Both the position numbers and the translations under genes were made by a program. Positions 22,799 through 31,890 of a stretch of DNA of 64,000 bases are shown here, piece after piece. A model generated the notes under the pieces. It did no database searches and was not told where the DNA came from. It was given only the letters and a program-made list of their open reading frames with translations. Source of the DNA: Verrucomicrobiales bacterium. Its GTDB lineage: Bacteria > Verrucomicrobiota > Verrucomicrobiia > Verrucomicrobiales > DEV007. How positions within the stretch are numbered: position 1 is the stretch's first letter; each line of letters begins with the position of its first letter. Location of the stretch: positions 1 through 64,000 of the forward strand of contig JARGPH010000032.1 of assembly GCA_029213065.1 (NCBI GenBank), in the 5' to 3' direction.

Positions 22799-24907
22799 AT
22801 GGAACGGTCAAGAGCCAGCTTTGATAGCCTAAAGATGTCTAAAACTTCGAACTTGAGGGACCATTCCCGGCTGGCAGAAAATGAATCCATTGATGAATTG
22901 GCTCAACGGGTTCTCTTTTCCGATCAGCTTGATGAAAAACTGAAGCCGTTACCTCTCAACGAGGAACGCCCCGGCGAGCCCCCGAAACGCATCATCCTTT
23001 CGGCCAACCTGACTCCGGCCCGCTCGGGGACGATCCAGTTTGCATCGGGTTCCGAATCGCGTCCGAAGCTCCCTGCCTCCGCCCATCTCGTCACAGAGGA
23101 GAACCGCGGGACACTGCTTCATTTCTTTGCCAACCACGAGCTGCTCGCCGCCGAACTCATGGCGCTCGCGCTGCTGCGATTTCCCGATGCGCCTCACAAG
23201 TTCCGGGTCGGGCTCGCCAATACCCTGCGGGAGGAACAACGGCATACCCGCTGGTATCTCGCGAGAATGAAGGAATGCGGCGTCACCTTCGGTGAGTTTC
23301 CTCTCAGTCCCTTTTTCTGGGATGCGGTTTCGAGCATGGAATCGCCGATCGACTATGTTTCCCGACTCAGCCTGACTTTTGAACAGGCCAATCTGGACTA
23401 CGCCAAATATTACAGCGGCGTTCTCGGCGAAGCGGGCGACAGCAAAAGCGCTTCGATTCTGAACCGGATCTACGAGGACGAAATATCCCACGTCGGCTAC
23501 GGCCTCCATTGGTTTCGTCAGTGGAAAGAGGAATCGGAAAGCGACTGGGAAGCGCTCAAATCAAACCTTCACTTCCCGTTATCCCCCTCACGGGCCAAGG
23601 GCAACAAGACCGGCTTCAACGTGGAGGGAAGACGCCTCGCCGGCTTCGATGACGACTACATCCACCAGCTTTCTCTCTTCGAACGGTCGAACGGAAGGAC
23701 CCCGAACGTGTTTCTTTTCAACCCCGAAGCGGAGAACTCCGTTGCGGTTCACCCGGCGCCCCATCACCCCGACAAACGCATCCTCTCCGTGATCGAAGAT
23801 CTTGAGATTGTGACCGCGATTCTGGCGCGTCGAGACGATGTCATTCTGATGCGCCGCCCCCCTTCCCTTGAACATCGCGCCACCCTCACCGGACTGGGGA
23901 TTCAACTGCCCGAGATAGAGGAGCTCGACGCAGAGGGCCTTCTTGCTCCGGGCAGCCTCGTGAGGGAGCGACGCCTCAATGACCTCCGTCCCTGGGGACT
24001 CACTCCGGAAGTCGCGAAGAACTTCGCCGCCCTCAAAGCGAACACCTCAAACGACTCACCCGCCTACGACTGGAACGATTCCCGCCGCGCCCTTTTTTCC
24101 AAATCGGAGCAAGTCAAAGCCCTCCGGGAATGGGCCGGCACCTCATTTGTCTGCAGCGCGGCTGAGGAACTCTCTGAGGCAATCGAACAACTCATCGAAC
24201 TCGGTTACAGAGAGGCGATTGTGAAGCGCCCGTTCTCCACCGCCGGCGGCGGGATGAGACGCATCGACCTGCTGGAAACGAGCCGCGGCAACGCCCCCGT
24301 TTTCAATGCAAAAATTCTCCACGAGGGCGGACTTCTCCTCGAACCCTCCCACCGCCGCGAGCTCGACTTCTCAGTGCAGTACCAGATGAAAGACGGGCGC
24401 CTCACTCAGCTCGGGTTGATTCGACAGATCATCGCGGACTCAGGGCAATATCGGGGCAGCATCAGCGTAAACAAGTTCTGCCAGGGCATGACCCCGGAGA
24501 TCTCCAAATTTCTGATGCAGGACGCGTTTCTGAATTACGGGGACGACGCCCCTTTCACCCTCGCTCTGGCAGCGTGGCTGAAACGACTCGACTACGAAGG
24601 CCCTGTCGGCGTTGACGCCTACCTGCACCGGCAAGCGGACGGCGAGCTCGCCCTGCGCACCTTCTGTGAAGTCAATTCCCGCTACACGATGGGAAGAGTG
24701 ACACACGAGCTGAGAGGCAAAGTCGCCCCGGGGCACGCTGTTAAATTTGAGCTCTTGAAGCGGGAGGCCGGAGTCGCCTACGAAAACGCCGTCAGCCTGA
24801 ATCAAAGAGGACGCATCGAAAGCGGCACACTGTTTCTCAATGAGATTCACGCCGGGACGCGATTCGTGATCAAAATCACGATTGCCAAGCTCGCCGCAGA
24901 TCTCTAA
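22799..24907 (+). CDS. Fusion of a DUF455 ferritin-like domain and an ATP-grasp domain
   Basis: A 702-residue protein with two parts. Residues about 90-260 match the DUF455 ferritin-like fold: NHELLAAELMALALL, LREEQRHTRWYLARM and RIYEDEISHVGYGLHWF supply the Glu and His residues of a diiron site. Residues about 400-700 look like an ATP-grasp domain: KRPFSTAGGGMRRI is the nucleotide-binding loop and FCEVNSRYTMGRV the metal-binding end. DUF455 proteins are poorly understood; related tRNA-modifying MiaE-like enzymes share the fold. A two-domain oxidase-ligase is the natural reading, for an unknown product. The start could also be 22835. Confidence 0.8.
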   Translation: MERSRASFDSLKMSKTSNLRDHSRLAENESIDELAQRVLFSDQLDEKLKPLPLNEERPGEPPKRIILSANLTPARSGTIQFASGSESRPKLPASAHLVTEENRGTLLHFFANHELLAAELMALALLRFPDAPHKFRVGLANTLREEQRHTRWYLARMKECGVTFGEFPLSPFFWDAVSSMESPIDYVSRLSLTFEQANLDYAKYYSGVLGEAGDSKSASILNRIYEDEISHVGYGLHWFRQWKEESESDWEALKSNLHFPLSPSRAKGNKTGFNVEGRRLAGFDDDYIHQLSLFERSNGRTPNVFLFNPEAENSVAVHPAPHHPDKRILSVIEDLEIVTAILARRDDVILMRRPPSLEHRATLTGLGIQLPEIEELDAEGLLAPGSLVRERRLNDLRPWGLTPEVAKNFAALKANTSNDSPAYDWNDSRRALFSKSEQVKALREWAGTSFVCSAAEELSEAIEQLIELGYREAIVKRPFSTAGGGMRRIDLLETSRGNAPVFNAKILHEGGLLLEPSHRRELDFSVQYQMKDGRLTQLGLIRQIIADSGQYRGSISVNKFCQGMTPEISKFLMQDAFLNYGDDAPFTLALAAWLKRLDYEGPVGVDAYLHRQADGELALRTFCEVNSRYTMGRVTHELRGKVAPGHAVKFELLKREAGVAYENAVSLNQRGRIESGTLFLNEIHAGTRFVIKITIAKLAADL

Positions 24908-24930
24908 CATTTGCCCGAAAGTGCGAATAT

Positions 24931-25929
24931 ATGTCTATTAAACGCAGAGCTCTCTTTCCACTGCTATGCCTTCTCCTGCCGCTTGCGCCGGCAGAGGCAG
25001 CGGACGAACTGAGCGCGGAGATACTGAAGAAAGCGCGAAGTGCCGCCGTCGAAGTTCATATCAACGGCCAGATGCGCGGAGGAGGCGCCCTCGTAAGGGA
25101 CAGCTCGGGCTCTGTTTTTGCCATCACTGCGGCTCACCTCTTCCACACCCCCCGCGATATCTGTTCCATTGTCACCCACAGTGATGAAATCTTCCCGGCG
25201 TCACTCTCTGCCTACGATCTCGGACACGACTTAGCACTCCTCGAAATCGATCCGCAGGCCGCAAAACTCGGAGGTCTCAGGCTCGCTGATGCGGTCCCGC
25301 GAGACACCCAGTTTATCTACAACCTCGGCCCCGCACTGCGAAGGCGTATGCTGATTCTCCCCGGGAGAGTCGCTGATTCACGAATCAGCTACACGGATTT
25401 CGCCTCATCGAAAGGACATATCCGGCACTACTTCGCCGCAGGGATCAATCCTGTCTTCACTTCCGGCGGCATGTGGATCAACCGCAGCGGTGAGATCGTC
25501 GGCATTCAACACGGCAGGCTCCTTGGCGAAAAGGCGGCTTCGTCGGGACTCAGTCTCGTTTCCCCTCCCGCCGCGATCCGGGAACTGCTCTCGACTCGCA
25601 ACGTTGCCTCGACTCCGGGTATCGGCGGCTACGTCTGGGAGCTGCGCAACGCTGATACGGACATGCTGGAGAAATTCCCAGCCGGAACAAAAGGGTTGTT
25701 CGTCAATCCGGTCTTCGAAGGCCGCCCCCTCAGCGAAGCCGGTATCAAGGCATACGATTTGATTCTCTCCTGCGACGGAAAATCACTGACACGGCGCTTT
25801 GAGCTGCTTTCGAGGATCCGCTCAAAACCGAGCGGGTCCACGTTCGAGCTGGTCGTGATCACACCGGGGAAGGAGCTGCCGCGCACGGTCATCCTGCGGA
25901 CCGAGAGCCTCGAATCCCTTTGGAAATAG
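24931..25929 (+). CDS. Secreted trypsin-like serine protease with C-terminal PDZ domain
   Basis: A 332-residue periplasmic protease. A signal peptide (residues 1-23, LLCLLLPLAPAEA) precedes a trypsin-like domain with an intact triad: His69 (TAAHLF), Asp100 (LGHDLALL) and Ser178 (FTSGGMW). The serine motif is TSGG instead of the usual GNSGG. A PDZ-type domain (about 240-330, GTKGLFVNPVFEGRPLSEAG, ILSCDGKSL) follows. It probably works in envelope quality control, like the Deg proteases, although it is shorter than DegP. It is 23 bases after the DUF455/ATP-grasp gene on the same strand. Confidence 0.82.
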   Translation: MSIKRRALFPLLCLLLPLAPAEAADELSAEILKKARSAAVEVHINGQMRGGGALVRDSSGSVFAITAAHLFHTPRDICSIVTHSDEIFPASLSAYDLGHDLALLEIDPQAAKLGGLRLADAVPRDTQFIYNLGPALRRRMLILPGRVADSRISYTDFASSKGHIRHYFAAGINPVFTSGGMWINRSGEIVGIQHGRLLGEKAASSGLSLVSPPAAIRELLSTRNVASTPGIGGYVWELRNADTDMLEKFPAGTKGLFVNPVFEGRPLSEAGIKAYDLILSCDGKSLTRRFELLSRIRSKPSGSTFELVVITPGKELPRTVILRTESLESLWK

Positions 25930-25971
25930 GAACTCTGCAACGCAGCGACTCGACCGGAGAACCGGAGAACC

Positions 25972-28014
25972 CTACTGATTGATTCTCCGAAGGTACCGCT
26001 CAATCTCAAACTGTGAGCGTATCGGCTTCTTCCCCTGAACCGGGCGATAGTGATTCGTGAGTCCTTCATCGAGAATTCTCGCTTTCGTCGAATCACTCCA
26101 CTGGATGTTGAAGTAGTCGGTCATCTGCTTTCGCAGCTTCGTATCTTTGATCGGGAAAATCGTTTCGACCCGGGTATCAAAATTCCGCGGAAGAAAATCG
26201 GCTGAAGATAGAAAGACCTCGGGGTCGTTCTCGTTGTCAAAAATCAGGAGCCTGGAATGCTCGAGGTATTTATCGACGATACTGATGGCTTCAATCGAGC
26301 TTTTCTCATCGATCACCATCGAAAACATACTCCGGACAATCAACCGGACCGGAACGCCGGCATCGGCCGCCTTTTGAATCAGAGCGTTGGTTTCCCCGTC
26401 AGAAAAATTGTTCACCTTGAAGGACAGACCTGCCGGTTTGCCCGCCTTGTGATTCGCAATTTCACGGTCAATACGGTCTTTGAGGAAACGCCTCAGATCA
26501 AATGGCGCGACGTTGAGGTGCGTCAGTTTAGGCGGCCGGTAGGATCGCTTGAAAAACTGGAAGATTTCAGCAACATCACTGCCGATCTCCTGATCGTAGG
26601 TCATCAACATGTGATCAGCGAAAATAGTGGCTGTGTCCTCATTGAAGTTCCCCGTTCCGAGAACGCTGTAGGTCCGCATTTTTCCGGACTCACGTCGCTC
26701 GATGTGAATCAGCTTACTGTGAACCTTGAGCCCCTGAACCCCCAGCTGAACCTGAACCCCTGCACTGCGGTAGGAGCTCGCCCAACGAATGTTCGCCTGC
26801 TCATCGAACCGGGCTTGCGGCTCAACGAGCACAAAAACCCGCTTCCCGTTTCGCGCCGCCGACTGCAGGGCACTGGCGACACAGGAATCCTTCGCAAGCC
26901 GGTACTGGGTCATCGAAATGCTCTGAACCAGAGGATCAATGGAAGCCTCCTGAAGTAAACGAATGAGATGTCTGAAGGGTTGATACGGAGTATGAATCAG
27001 GAGATCCTTTTTCCGAATCGCCGCGAACATGCTCGTGGTGTTCTTCGTAATCGCCTTAATTCTGATGGGCTCCGAGACATCGTTACTGAGTCCCCGTTTT
27101 CCGAATTTCGGAAAGGTGAGCAGGTCACGACGATTGTGATAGCGAGCTCCGGGGTAAAGTGAATCGGACCTCGCGAGATTCAATTTACGAAGAATCAGAT
27201 TCAGGAAAGGTTTGGGGAAATTCCGATCGAAGTTGGCACGCACGGGGAGCCCCTCCTCTCTCGCTTTGAGACTGTCCTCGAGCTTCTCGTAGAAACTTTC
27301 CGTGAAGTCATCATCGAACTCCAGTTCCGAGTCCCTCGTAAACTTAATCGCATACGAGTCGTAGGTGTCGTAAGGGAAAGTCGCAAATACCTCAGCGAGA
27401 CCGAAACGGATAATATCATCCAAATACATCACCAGCTTCGTGCTGTTTTTGGACGGCAAAGGAATAAAGCGCGGCAAGTTGCCGGGAATCTCGATCAAGG
27501 CATGCATCGGCCGGCCGCTTCCATCTGACTTGGAAGCCTTCACCGCCAGATACATGGGCAGGTCTTTCAACTTGGGAAGCTTCGCCGAAGCCTTGAGAAT
27601 GATAGGAAAGATGTGAGGGCTGACCTCTCTTCGAAAATACTCGCGCAGGAAACTCGTGAGATGCTCGGGCACTTCATTCTCGTTGATCAGTTTAATCCCG
27701 TTGTCTTCGAGATCACTTTCCACCTTCGCGTAGGCCTCGTTGAAATCCTCGGCCTGCGCGGAAACGAGGCGCCCGACCTTCCTCAAGGTCACATTTGGAT
27801 CGGGGATATCGAGCCCTTTCCACTCGTCGCCCAAAGTCGCAAGACGCTTCAAGGTGGCAACACGAACCCGGAAAAACTCGTCGAGGTTTGAACTGTAAAT
27901 ACCGAGAAACTTGATTCGTTCGAAGAGAGGAACGTTTGGATCGGCGGCCTCCTGAAGGACCCGTGCGTTGAATGATAACCAGCTTGTCTCTTTGCTTCGA
28001 AATTGCGAACCCAT
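25972..28014 (-). CDS. ppk1: Polyphosphate kinase 1
   Basis: A 680-residue enzyme that makes polyphosphate from ATP. The N-terminal, head and two phospholipase-D-like domains are all present: KETSWLSFNARVLQEAADP near residue 10, SNLDEFFRVRVATLK near 45, and the catalytic His in GLKVHSKLIHIERRE, with GTGNFNEDTATIFADH further on. Length matches the family. The ATG at 28014 is used; a TTG at 28038 is in frame. The neighbouring PAP2 phosphatase gene ends 69 bases upstream, so both may be expressed together, and the DUF4956 gene at 46808-47899 belongs to a family often found near polyphosphate genes. Confidence 0.95.
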   Translation of the reverse strand: MGSQFRSKETSWLSFNARVLQEAADPNVPLFERIKFLGIYSSNLDEFFRVRVATLKRLATLGDEWKGLDIPDPNVTLRKVGRLVSAQAEDFNEAYAKVESDLEDNGIKLINENEVPEHLTSFLREYFRREVSPHIFPIILKASAKLPKLKDLPMYLAVKASKSDGSGRPMHALIEIPGNLPRFIPLPSKNSTKLVMYLDDIIRFGLAEVFATFPYDTYDSYAIKFTRDSELEFDDDFTESFYEKLEDSLKAREEGLPVRANFDRNFPKPFLNLILRKLNLARSDSLYPGARYHNRRDLLTFPKFGKRGLSNDVSEPIRIKAITKNTTSMFAAIRKKDLLIHTPYQPFRHLIRLLQEASIDPLVQSISMTQYRLAKDSCVASALQSAARNGKRVFVLVEPQARFDEQANIRWASSYRSAGVQVQLGVQGLKVHSKLIHIERRESGKMRTYSVLGTGNFNEDTATIFADHMLMTYDQEIGSDVAEIFQFFKRSYRPPKLTHLNVAPFDLRRFLKDRIDREIANHKAGKPAGLSFKVNNFSDGETNALIQKAADAGVPVRLIVRSMFSMVIDEKSSIEAISIVDKYLEHSRLLIFDNENDPEVFLSSADFLPRNFDTRVETIFPIKDTKLRKQMTDYFNIQWSDSTKARILDEGLTNHYRPVQGKKPIRSQFEIERYLRRINQ

Positions 28015-28082
28015 ATATTTGCCGGAACCTACTAACAAGAGCTCCTGAATGCGAGACCTTGTTTGTGAAAATTAATCGAAAT

Positions 28083-29501
28083 TCACTCAATCAATTGGAT
28101 TGAACCCGAGAACTCATCGCTGAGGTGCAGGATCAGGCCCGTCTCGACTTCCGCTTCACTCGAAAGGAGATCCGCTCCCTGCAGTTGATCTCTGTTTCCC
28201 CCGCCCCAGGCGACCGCGTTGTCGCCGACGCGAATCGTGATCGATCCCGCGCCCGGACCGATCGTCAGCGGCACCCGGTTCTCCAGCGCTCCCGGCTCGA
28301 TCATCATTTCAGCAGAAGCGCTCTCGAGCTGCATCGACTCGATCTGATCCCACGGCAATTCCACTGTCGCCTCGGTTTCCAACTCGTGAAACCAACCGCT
28401 GAGACGCTCAAAATAGTAAGCGGAGATGAATTCCCCTGTCGCCGTCTCCGAGAAAGTCGAAGCCACCCTCGACGTGGGAACCCCATGACCCGATGACTGC
28501 TTGTGAATTCGAAACGTGTCCGAGGGAAGGATATCAACGCGCCCCGTGGTGAAGGTCGCCCTGAAATGAATCGGCACCTCCTGACTCAATGAATCATCGA
28601 GAAAGTATTGCCGGTCATGGCGGTAGGGAGTCGCCAGGAGAATGGCGATCAAAGAAAGCGCGACCACGAAAACGATCGCGAGGCGGACTTTCACCGGCAT
28701 CCTGTGACGACGCTTCACTTCCCGCGAGACACTGTCTTTGAGACCGAGTAAATAATAAAACCAGAAGGCAAGGTAGTAACAGATCAATGCGACCCAGATC
28801 ACATCGGTCAGGAAATGCCCTCCCTGAAGCATTCTTGCTATCCCGAGAAGGGTCCCGAATACCCCGCCGAAAATAAGCCAGCCATAAGCGAGCCGGCGCC
28901 GGTGCCTGAAGAAGACAAAAAAGCCCGCCATGAGAATGTATCCAGTCGAAGCATGCCCACAGGGAAAAGACTTCCCCTCCCGGCTCTCATTCCAGACAAA
29001 TACATTCTCAAACGGCTCCCGTCCGCCCATGGAATCAACGTGAATGGGACGGGGGCGCCCCCAGTTGTCTTTCAACCCGAAATTGACAATTACAGCTGGC
29101 CCCCAGAAAAGGAGAAGCACGATGTAAATGTAGACCCGCCGCCATTTCCCAAAGCGTGGCAGCGACCAACTGAAGCTCGCGCAGACCAGAGCGAGAACCC
29201 CGAGAATGATGGCAGGATACGGCCCCACATGATAGAGCGCCCTCCAGACAGGATGCTCTCCCAGCGCCCAGGAATTGCCGCCCGCTTTGTAAATCGCCTC
29301 CTGAAGAAGCAGATCATAATTTCCAACGACGAGAACGATCGTCACGAAAATCCCGAGAATCAAAGGCAGCAGTTTAAACGCCCAAAGCCCCGGGGCGGGA
29401 AACCGGGGAGCACCGCTCAAATCATCGAGAAGCGTGCGCCAATACCCCTGCCGATTCGCGGCGCTAAAATCGCGCTCAGGATTGTGTGATTCAGGGGGCA
29501 T
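28083..29501 (-). CDS. PAP2 family membrane phosphatase with a C-terminal extra domain
   Basis: A 472-residue protein. About six membrane helices fill residues 40-265, holding the three acid-phosphatase signatures KDNWGRPRP, PCGHAS and GIARMLQGGHFLTDV. The C-terminal 200 residues are mostly soluble beta structure of unknown kind. PAP2 enzymes dephosphorylate lipid phosphates such as undecaprenyl diphosphate or phosphatidic acid at the membrane. The typical family member is about 200-250 residues, so the tail is the unusual part. The start is the ATG at 29501. It lies directly upstream of ppk1 on the same strand. Confidence 0.87.
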   Translation of the reverse strand: MPPESHNPERDFSAANRQGYWRTLLDDLSGAPRFPAPGLWAFKLLPLILGIFVTIVLVVGNYDLLLQEAIYKAGGNSWALGEHPVWRALYHVGPYPAIILGVLALVCASFSWSLPRFGKWRRVYIYIVLLLFWGPAVIVNFGLKDNWGRPRPIHVDSMGGREPFENVFVWNESREGKSFPCGHASTGYILMAGFFVFFRHRRRLAYGWLIFGGVFGTLLGIARMLQGGHFLTDVIWVALICYYLAFWFYYLLGLKDSVSREVKRRHRMPVKVRLAIVFVVALSLIAILLATPYRHDRQYFLDDSLSQEVPIHFRATFTTGRVDILPSDTFRIHKQSSGHGVPTSRVASTFSETATGEFISAYYFERLSGWFHELETEATVELPWDQIESMQLESASAEMMIEPGALENRVPLTIGPGAGSITIRVGDNAVAWGGGNRDQLQGADLLSSEAEVETGLILHLSDEFSGSIQLIE

Positions 29502-29575
29502 TGAAAAGGAGGAGATGGAAAATTTGCGCAGTTTTTTAACTGCAGCGGGATTCTCGCTAACAGAAGGGCCAAATC

Positions 29576-29608
29576 AAACAGGGTTAGGTGACAAACCTAA
29601 CCCTGTTT
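29576..29608 (-). terminator. Perfect 14-bp inverted repeat, likely terminator
   Basis: AAACAGGGTTAGGT (29576-29589) and ACCTAACCCTGTTT (29595-29608) pair perfectly around GACAA. It is placed 32 bases after the stop of the sugar isomerase gene. On the minus strand it is followed by TTTGATTT, fitting an intrinsic terminator. ACCTAACCCTGT also occurs at 40007-40018. Confidence 0.7.
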
Positions 29609-29640
29609 ACTTCTTGAAGATTATGAAATCGTTACCGCTC

Positions 29641-30504
29641 CTAGTCAACGAGCGGAAGGAGATTCTCACGGCACCACTCGCCGTTTTGCATCGTGACACC
29701 GTCAGGATCTTCCACTGCGCAATGCGCCTCGTCTTCGCAAATGATCCAGCCTTCGTAGTCGCGTAACGTCAACCACTCGGTGATCTTGTGGAAATCGAGC
29801 TTTCCGGTTCCCATCTGAGCCCATGGCTCCGGACCGTTACCCGAGTAATCTTTGTAGTGAATGTGATTCACAAGGTGCTGCCACTTGTTCAGCGTCTCGA
29901 TCACATCCATGCCGCCGCGAATGATATGCCCGACGTCAGGAGTCCAACCGGTCACGGACGGGTCGAGCGAACTGAGTACGACATCGTAGTCATACTGCGT
30001 GCGAACGAGCGAGTCAGGCGGGCTGTTCGGGTGATAGGAGCAAACCAGTCCGGCATCGGTGCCGCGCTGTGAAACACGGTTGATGTTGCGGGCGATATTG
30101 AGACGACGCTTTTGGAGATCGTTTTTACGACCACTTGGCAAAGTCACCGTGCCCAGCATCGCGCCGGGGAAATGACTGAGTAAATCGATCGTGAAATCGG
30201 CGGCCTCGCGCTCTTCGGGAGTTTCCTCTTCGTTGTCCCACGCACAAATGAGTGCGAGACCGGCCAACTCAATGTTGTGTTCCTGAAGAGTGTCTTTCAG
30301 CTTGATAGGATCGCAATAATCCCCAAGCCAGTATTTACTGCAACCGAGTGCGCTCTCTGAGATTTGGAGCACCATCGGCTCGATTCCCTGAAAGCCCGCC
30401 TCTGCAGCGACTTTGATCATGTGACCGAGCTTATTGTCATAGCCTTTCCCGGTGTCCTGCATGAACCAGGTGTAGACTTCGGATCCAAATTTGATTTTCG
30501 ACAT
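29641..30504 (-). CDS. Sugar phosphate isomerase/epimerase family protein
   Basis: A 287-residue TIM-barrel protein of the xylose isomerase-like/AP endonuclease 2 superfamily. Recognisable pieces are KFGSEVYTWFMQDTG at the N-terminus, AEAGFQGIEPMV (about residues 35-46), CSYHPNSPPDSL, TPDVGHIIRGG and NHIHYKDYSGNG, giving the Glu/Asp/His metal ligands of the barrel; IICEDEAHC adds a late Glu. Such proteins isomerise or dehydrate sugars such as inosose, or hydroxypyruvate; the exact reaction is not readable. The gene is 69 bases downstream of the hydrolase gene on the same strand, so probably one operon ended by the hairpin at 29576-29608. Confidence 0.82.
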   Translation of the reverse strand: MSKIKFGSEVYTWFMQDTGKGYDNKLGHMIKVAAEAGFQGIEPMVLQISESALGCSKYWLGDYCDPIKLKDTLQEHNIELAGLALICAWDNEEETPEEREAADFTIDLLSHFPGAMLGTVTLPSGRKNDLQKRRLNIARNINRVSQRGTDAGLVCSYHPNSPPDSLVRTQYDYDVVLSSLDPSVTGWTPDVGHIIRGGMDVIETLNKWQHLVNHIHYKDYSGNGPEPWAQMGTGKLDFHKITEWLTLRDYEGWIICEDEAHCAVEDPDGVTMQNGEWCRENLLPLVD

Positions 30505-30573
30505 GGTTTTATTAAGAAGGTGAGAAGTAAAAAAGTAAAGGAGTTGAGAATATCCGATTCGGAAGTTTCACGA

Positions 30574-31377
30574 TTAATGGGCGAGCAACCACTCACGCAC
30601 ACGCGGATTGAAGTCATCCATGACCTCCCAGTGAAAGGCGTGACCGGCACCGTCGTAGAAATGGGTATCGCAGTTGGGGATTCCGGCGGCCACCTGGTCA
30701 CCCATCCATTTCGGAGTGAAAATGTCATCCTTTCCGGCAATGACGAGACACGGAGCGGAAATATTTCCGAGCTGGTCAGTGACATTGTGATTGATACAGG
30801 CCGCAGCCTGCCCCTTGAGGCCATGGAGAGGCTGAGGAGTCGGATTGGCGTCGAAGTCGTCGCGCCCTGAAACCATTCCCTCGTATGCCTCATCGTTGTC
30901 CCAGAATGGTTTCGTGAAGATGAGCAACTGGATCCACTCGAGGAACTGCTTGTTATCAAGATGCGCTTTGCAAACCTTCATGTGCTCAAAAGTGGACTTC
31001 GCATAGCGATCACACTCCGACCACGGGCACATCAGGACAGCGCTCTGAACTCTTTCCGGATACTTCAGGCAAAGCTGCTGGGCGATGATCGATCCCATTG
31101 AAACCCCGACGATGCGGGCCTTTTCAATTCCGAGAGCGTCCATCAGTCCGGCGTAGTCATCGGCCATCATTTCGCTGGTATAATCCCCCGCGGGCTTGTC
31201 GGTGAGACCAACACCCCGATTGTCAGGCATGATGCAGCGGAATTTTTCGCTCCAGTCAGCGGCGTGCGCCTCCCAGGTGGCACCGTTGGCGGTGATGCCC
31301 ATAATCATGATGAGAGGATCACCGCTCCCCTGCTCTTCATAATACATTTGGATTCCGTTGGCTTCGACGTGTGGCAT
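30574..31377 (-). CDS. Alpha/beta hydrolase
   Basis: A 267-residue cytosolic hydrolase with the standard fold. The nucleophile elbow is GVSMGS (Ser93), the acid is Asp217/218 in AGKDDIF and the base is His246 in GAGHAFHW. The oxyanion segment is IMGITANG. The substrate is unknown; family members cleave esters, lactones or C-C bonds. It precedes the sugar isomerase gene in the same direction. The ATG is at 31377. The promoter would lie in the 513-base region shared with the porin. Confidence 0.85.
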   Translation of the reverse strand: MPHVEANGIQMYYEEQGSGDPLIMIMGITANGATWEAHAADWSEKFRCIMPDNRGVGLTDKPAGDYTSEMMADDYAGLMDALGIEKARIVGVSMGSIIAQQLCLKYPERVQSAVLMCPWSECDRYAKSTFEHMKVCKAHLDNKQFLEWIQLLIFTKPFWDNDEAYEGMVSGRDDFDANPTPQPLHGLKGQAAACINHNVTDQLGNISAPCLVIAGKDDIFTPKWMGDQVAAGIPNCDTHFYDGAGHAFHWEVMDDFNPRVREWLLAH

Positions 31378-31890
31378 AGTAGTTTTAAAGGATTTTAGAG
31401 GAAAATTCTTTCACGCCACAGGTTTCATTGTCCAGCAAATTCTTGTGAGATAGCCCTGCCCGCCCCGGACACCGGCAGGTTTTGCCGGATTACTCTAACC
31501 GAAACTCAAATTTCGAAGAACTGAAGAGGTGAAATGGAAACGCTGCATTCAATCAAAAATAAGCGACCAACGCGCGAATAACACGCATCTTAGAGAAATT
31601 TTATGGATTCGGCGGTTTTCTAAAAATACCCGCAAAACTTCCATAACTCCTTTCATTAAAACACATTACAAAACACAGCGCCCGAAAAATGTGTCATATC
31701 CGTCACATAAACGACGCGTTTGTCACATTTCTCGTGTTGCGAGGACCGTGTAAAATGCAATTCTCAACAGGTCAGGACGAAAGTCGGTTCCCGCTTAACC
31801 CCTTCGAGACAAATCTGTCACACGAGAGTTTTTGCAGGAATACTGATCCCCGCCTACACAAAAGGACTACTTCAAAAACAATACCACTCT
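31378..31890. promoter_or_regulatory. Intergenic control region between the hydrolase and the porin, with TGTCACA-like repeats
   Basis: This 513-base region has no credible gene and is AT-rich. Four TGTCACA-type octamers stand on the plus strand: TGTCATAT 31692-31699, CGTCACAT 31701-31708, TGTCACAT 31721-31728 and TGTCACAC 31816-31823. Such a cluster suggests a repressor or activator site set for the porin. An in-frame extension of the porin to 31720 is ignored because a signal peptide begins at 31891. Confidence 0.5.

Noticed and set aside
31720-31890. N-terminal extension of the porin
   Set aside because: It would place 57 residues before a clean signal peptide and cover the TGTCACA cluster.
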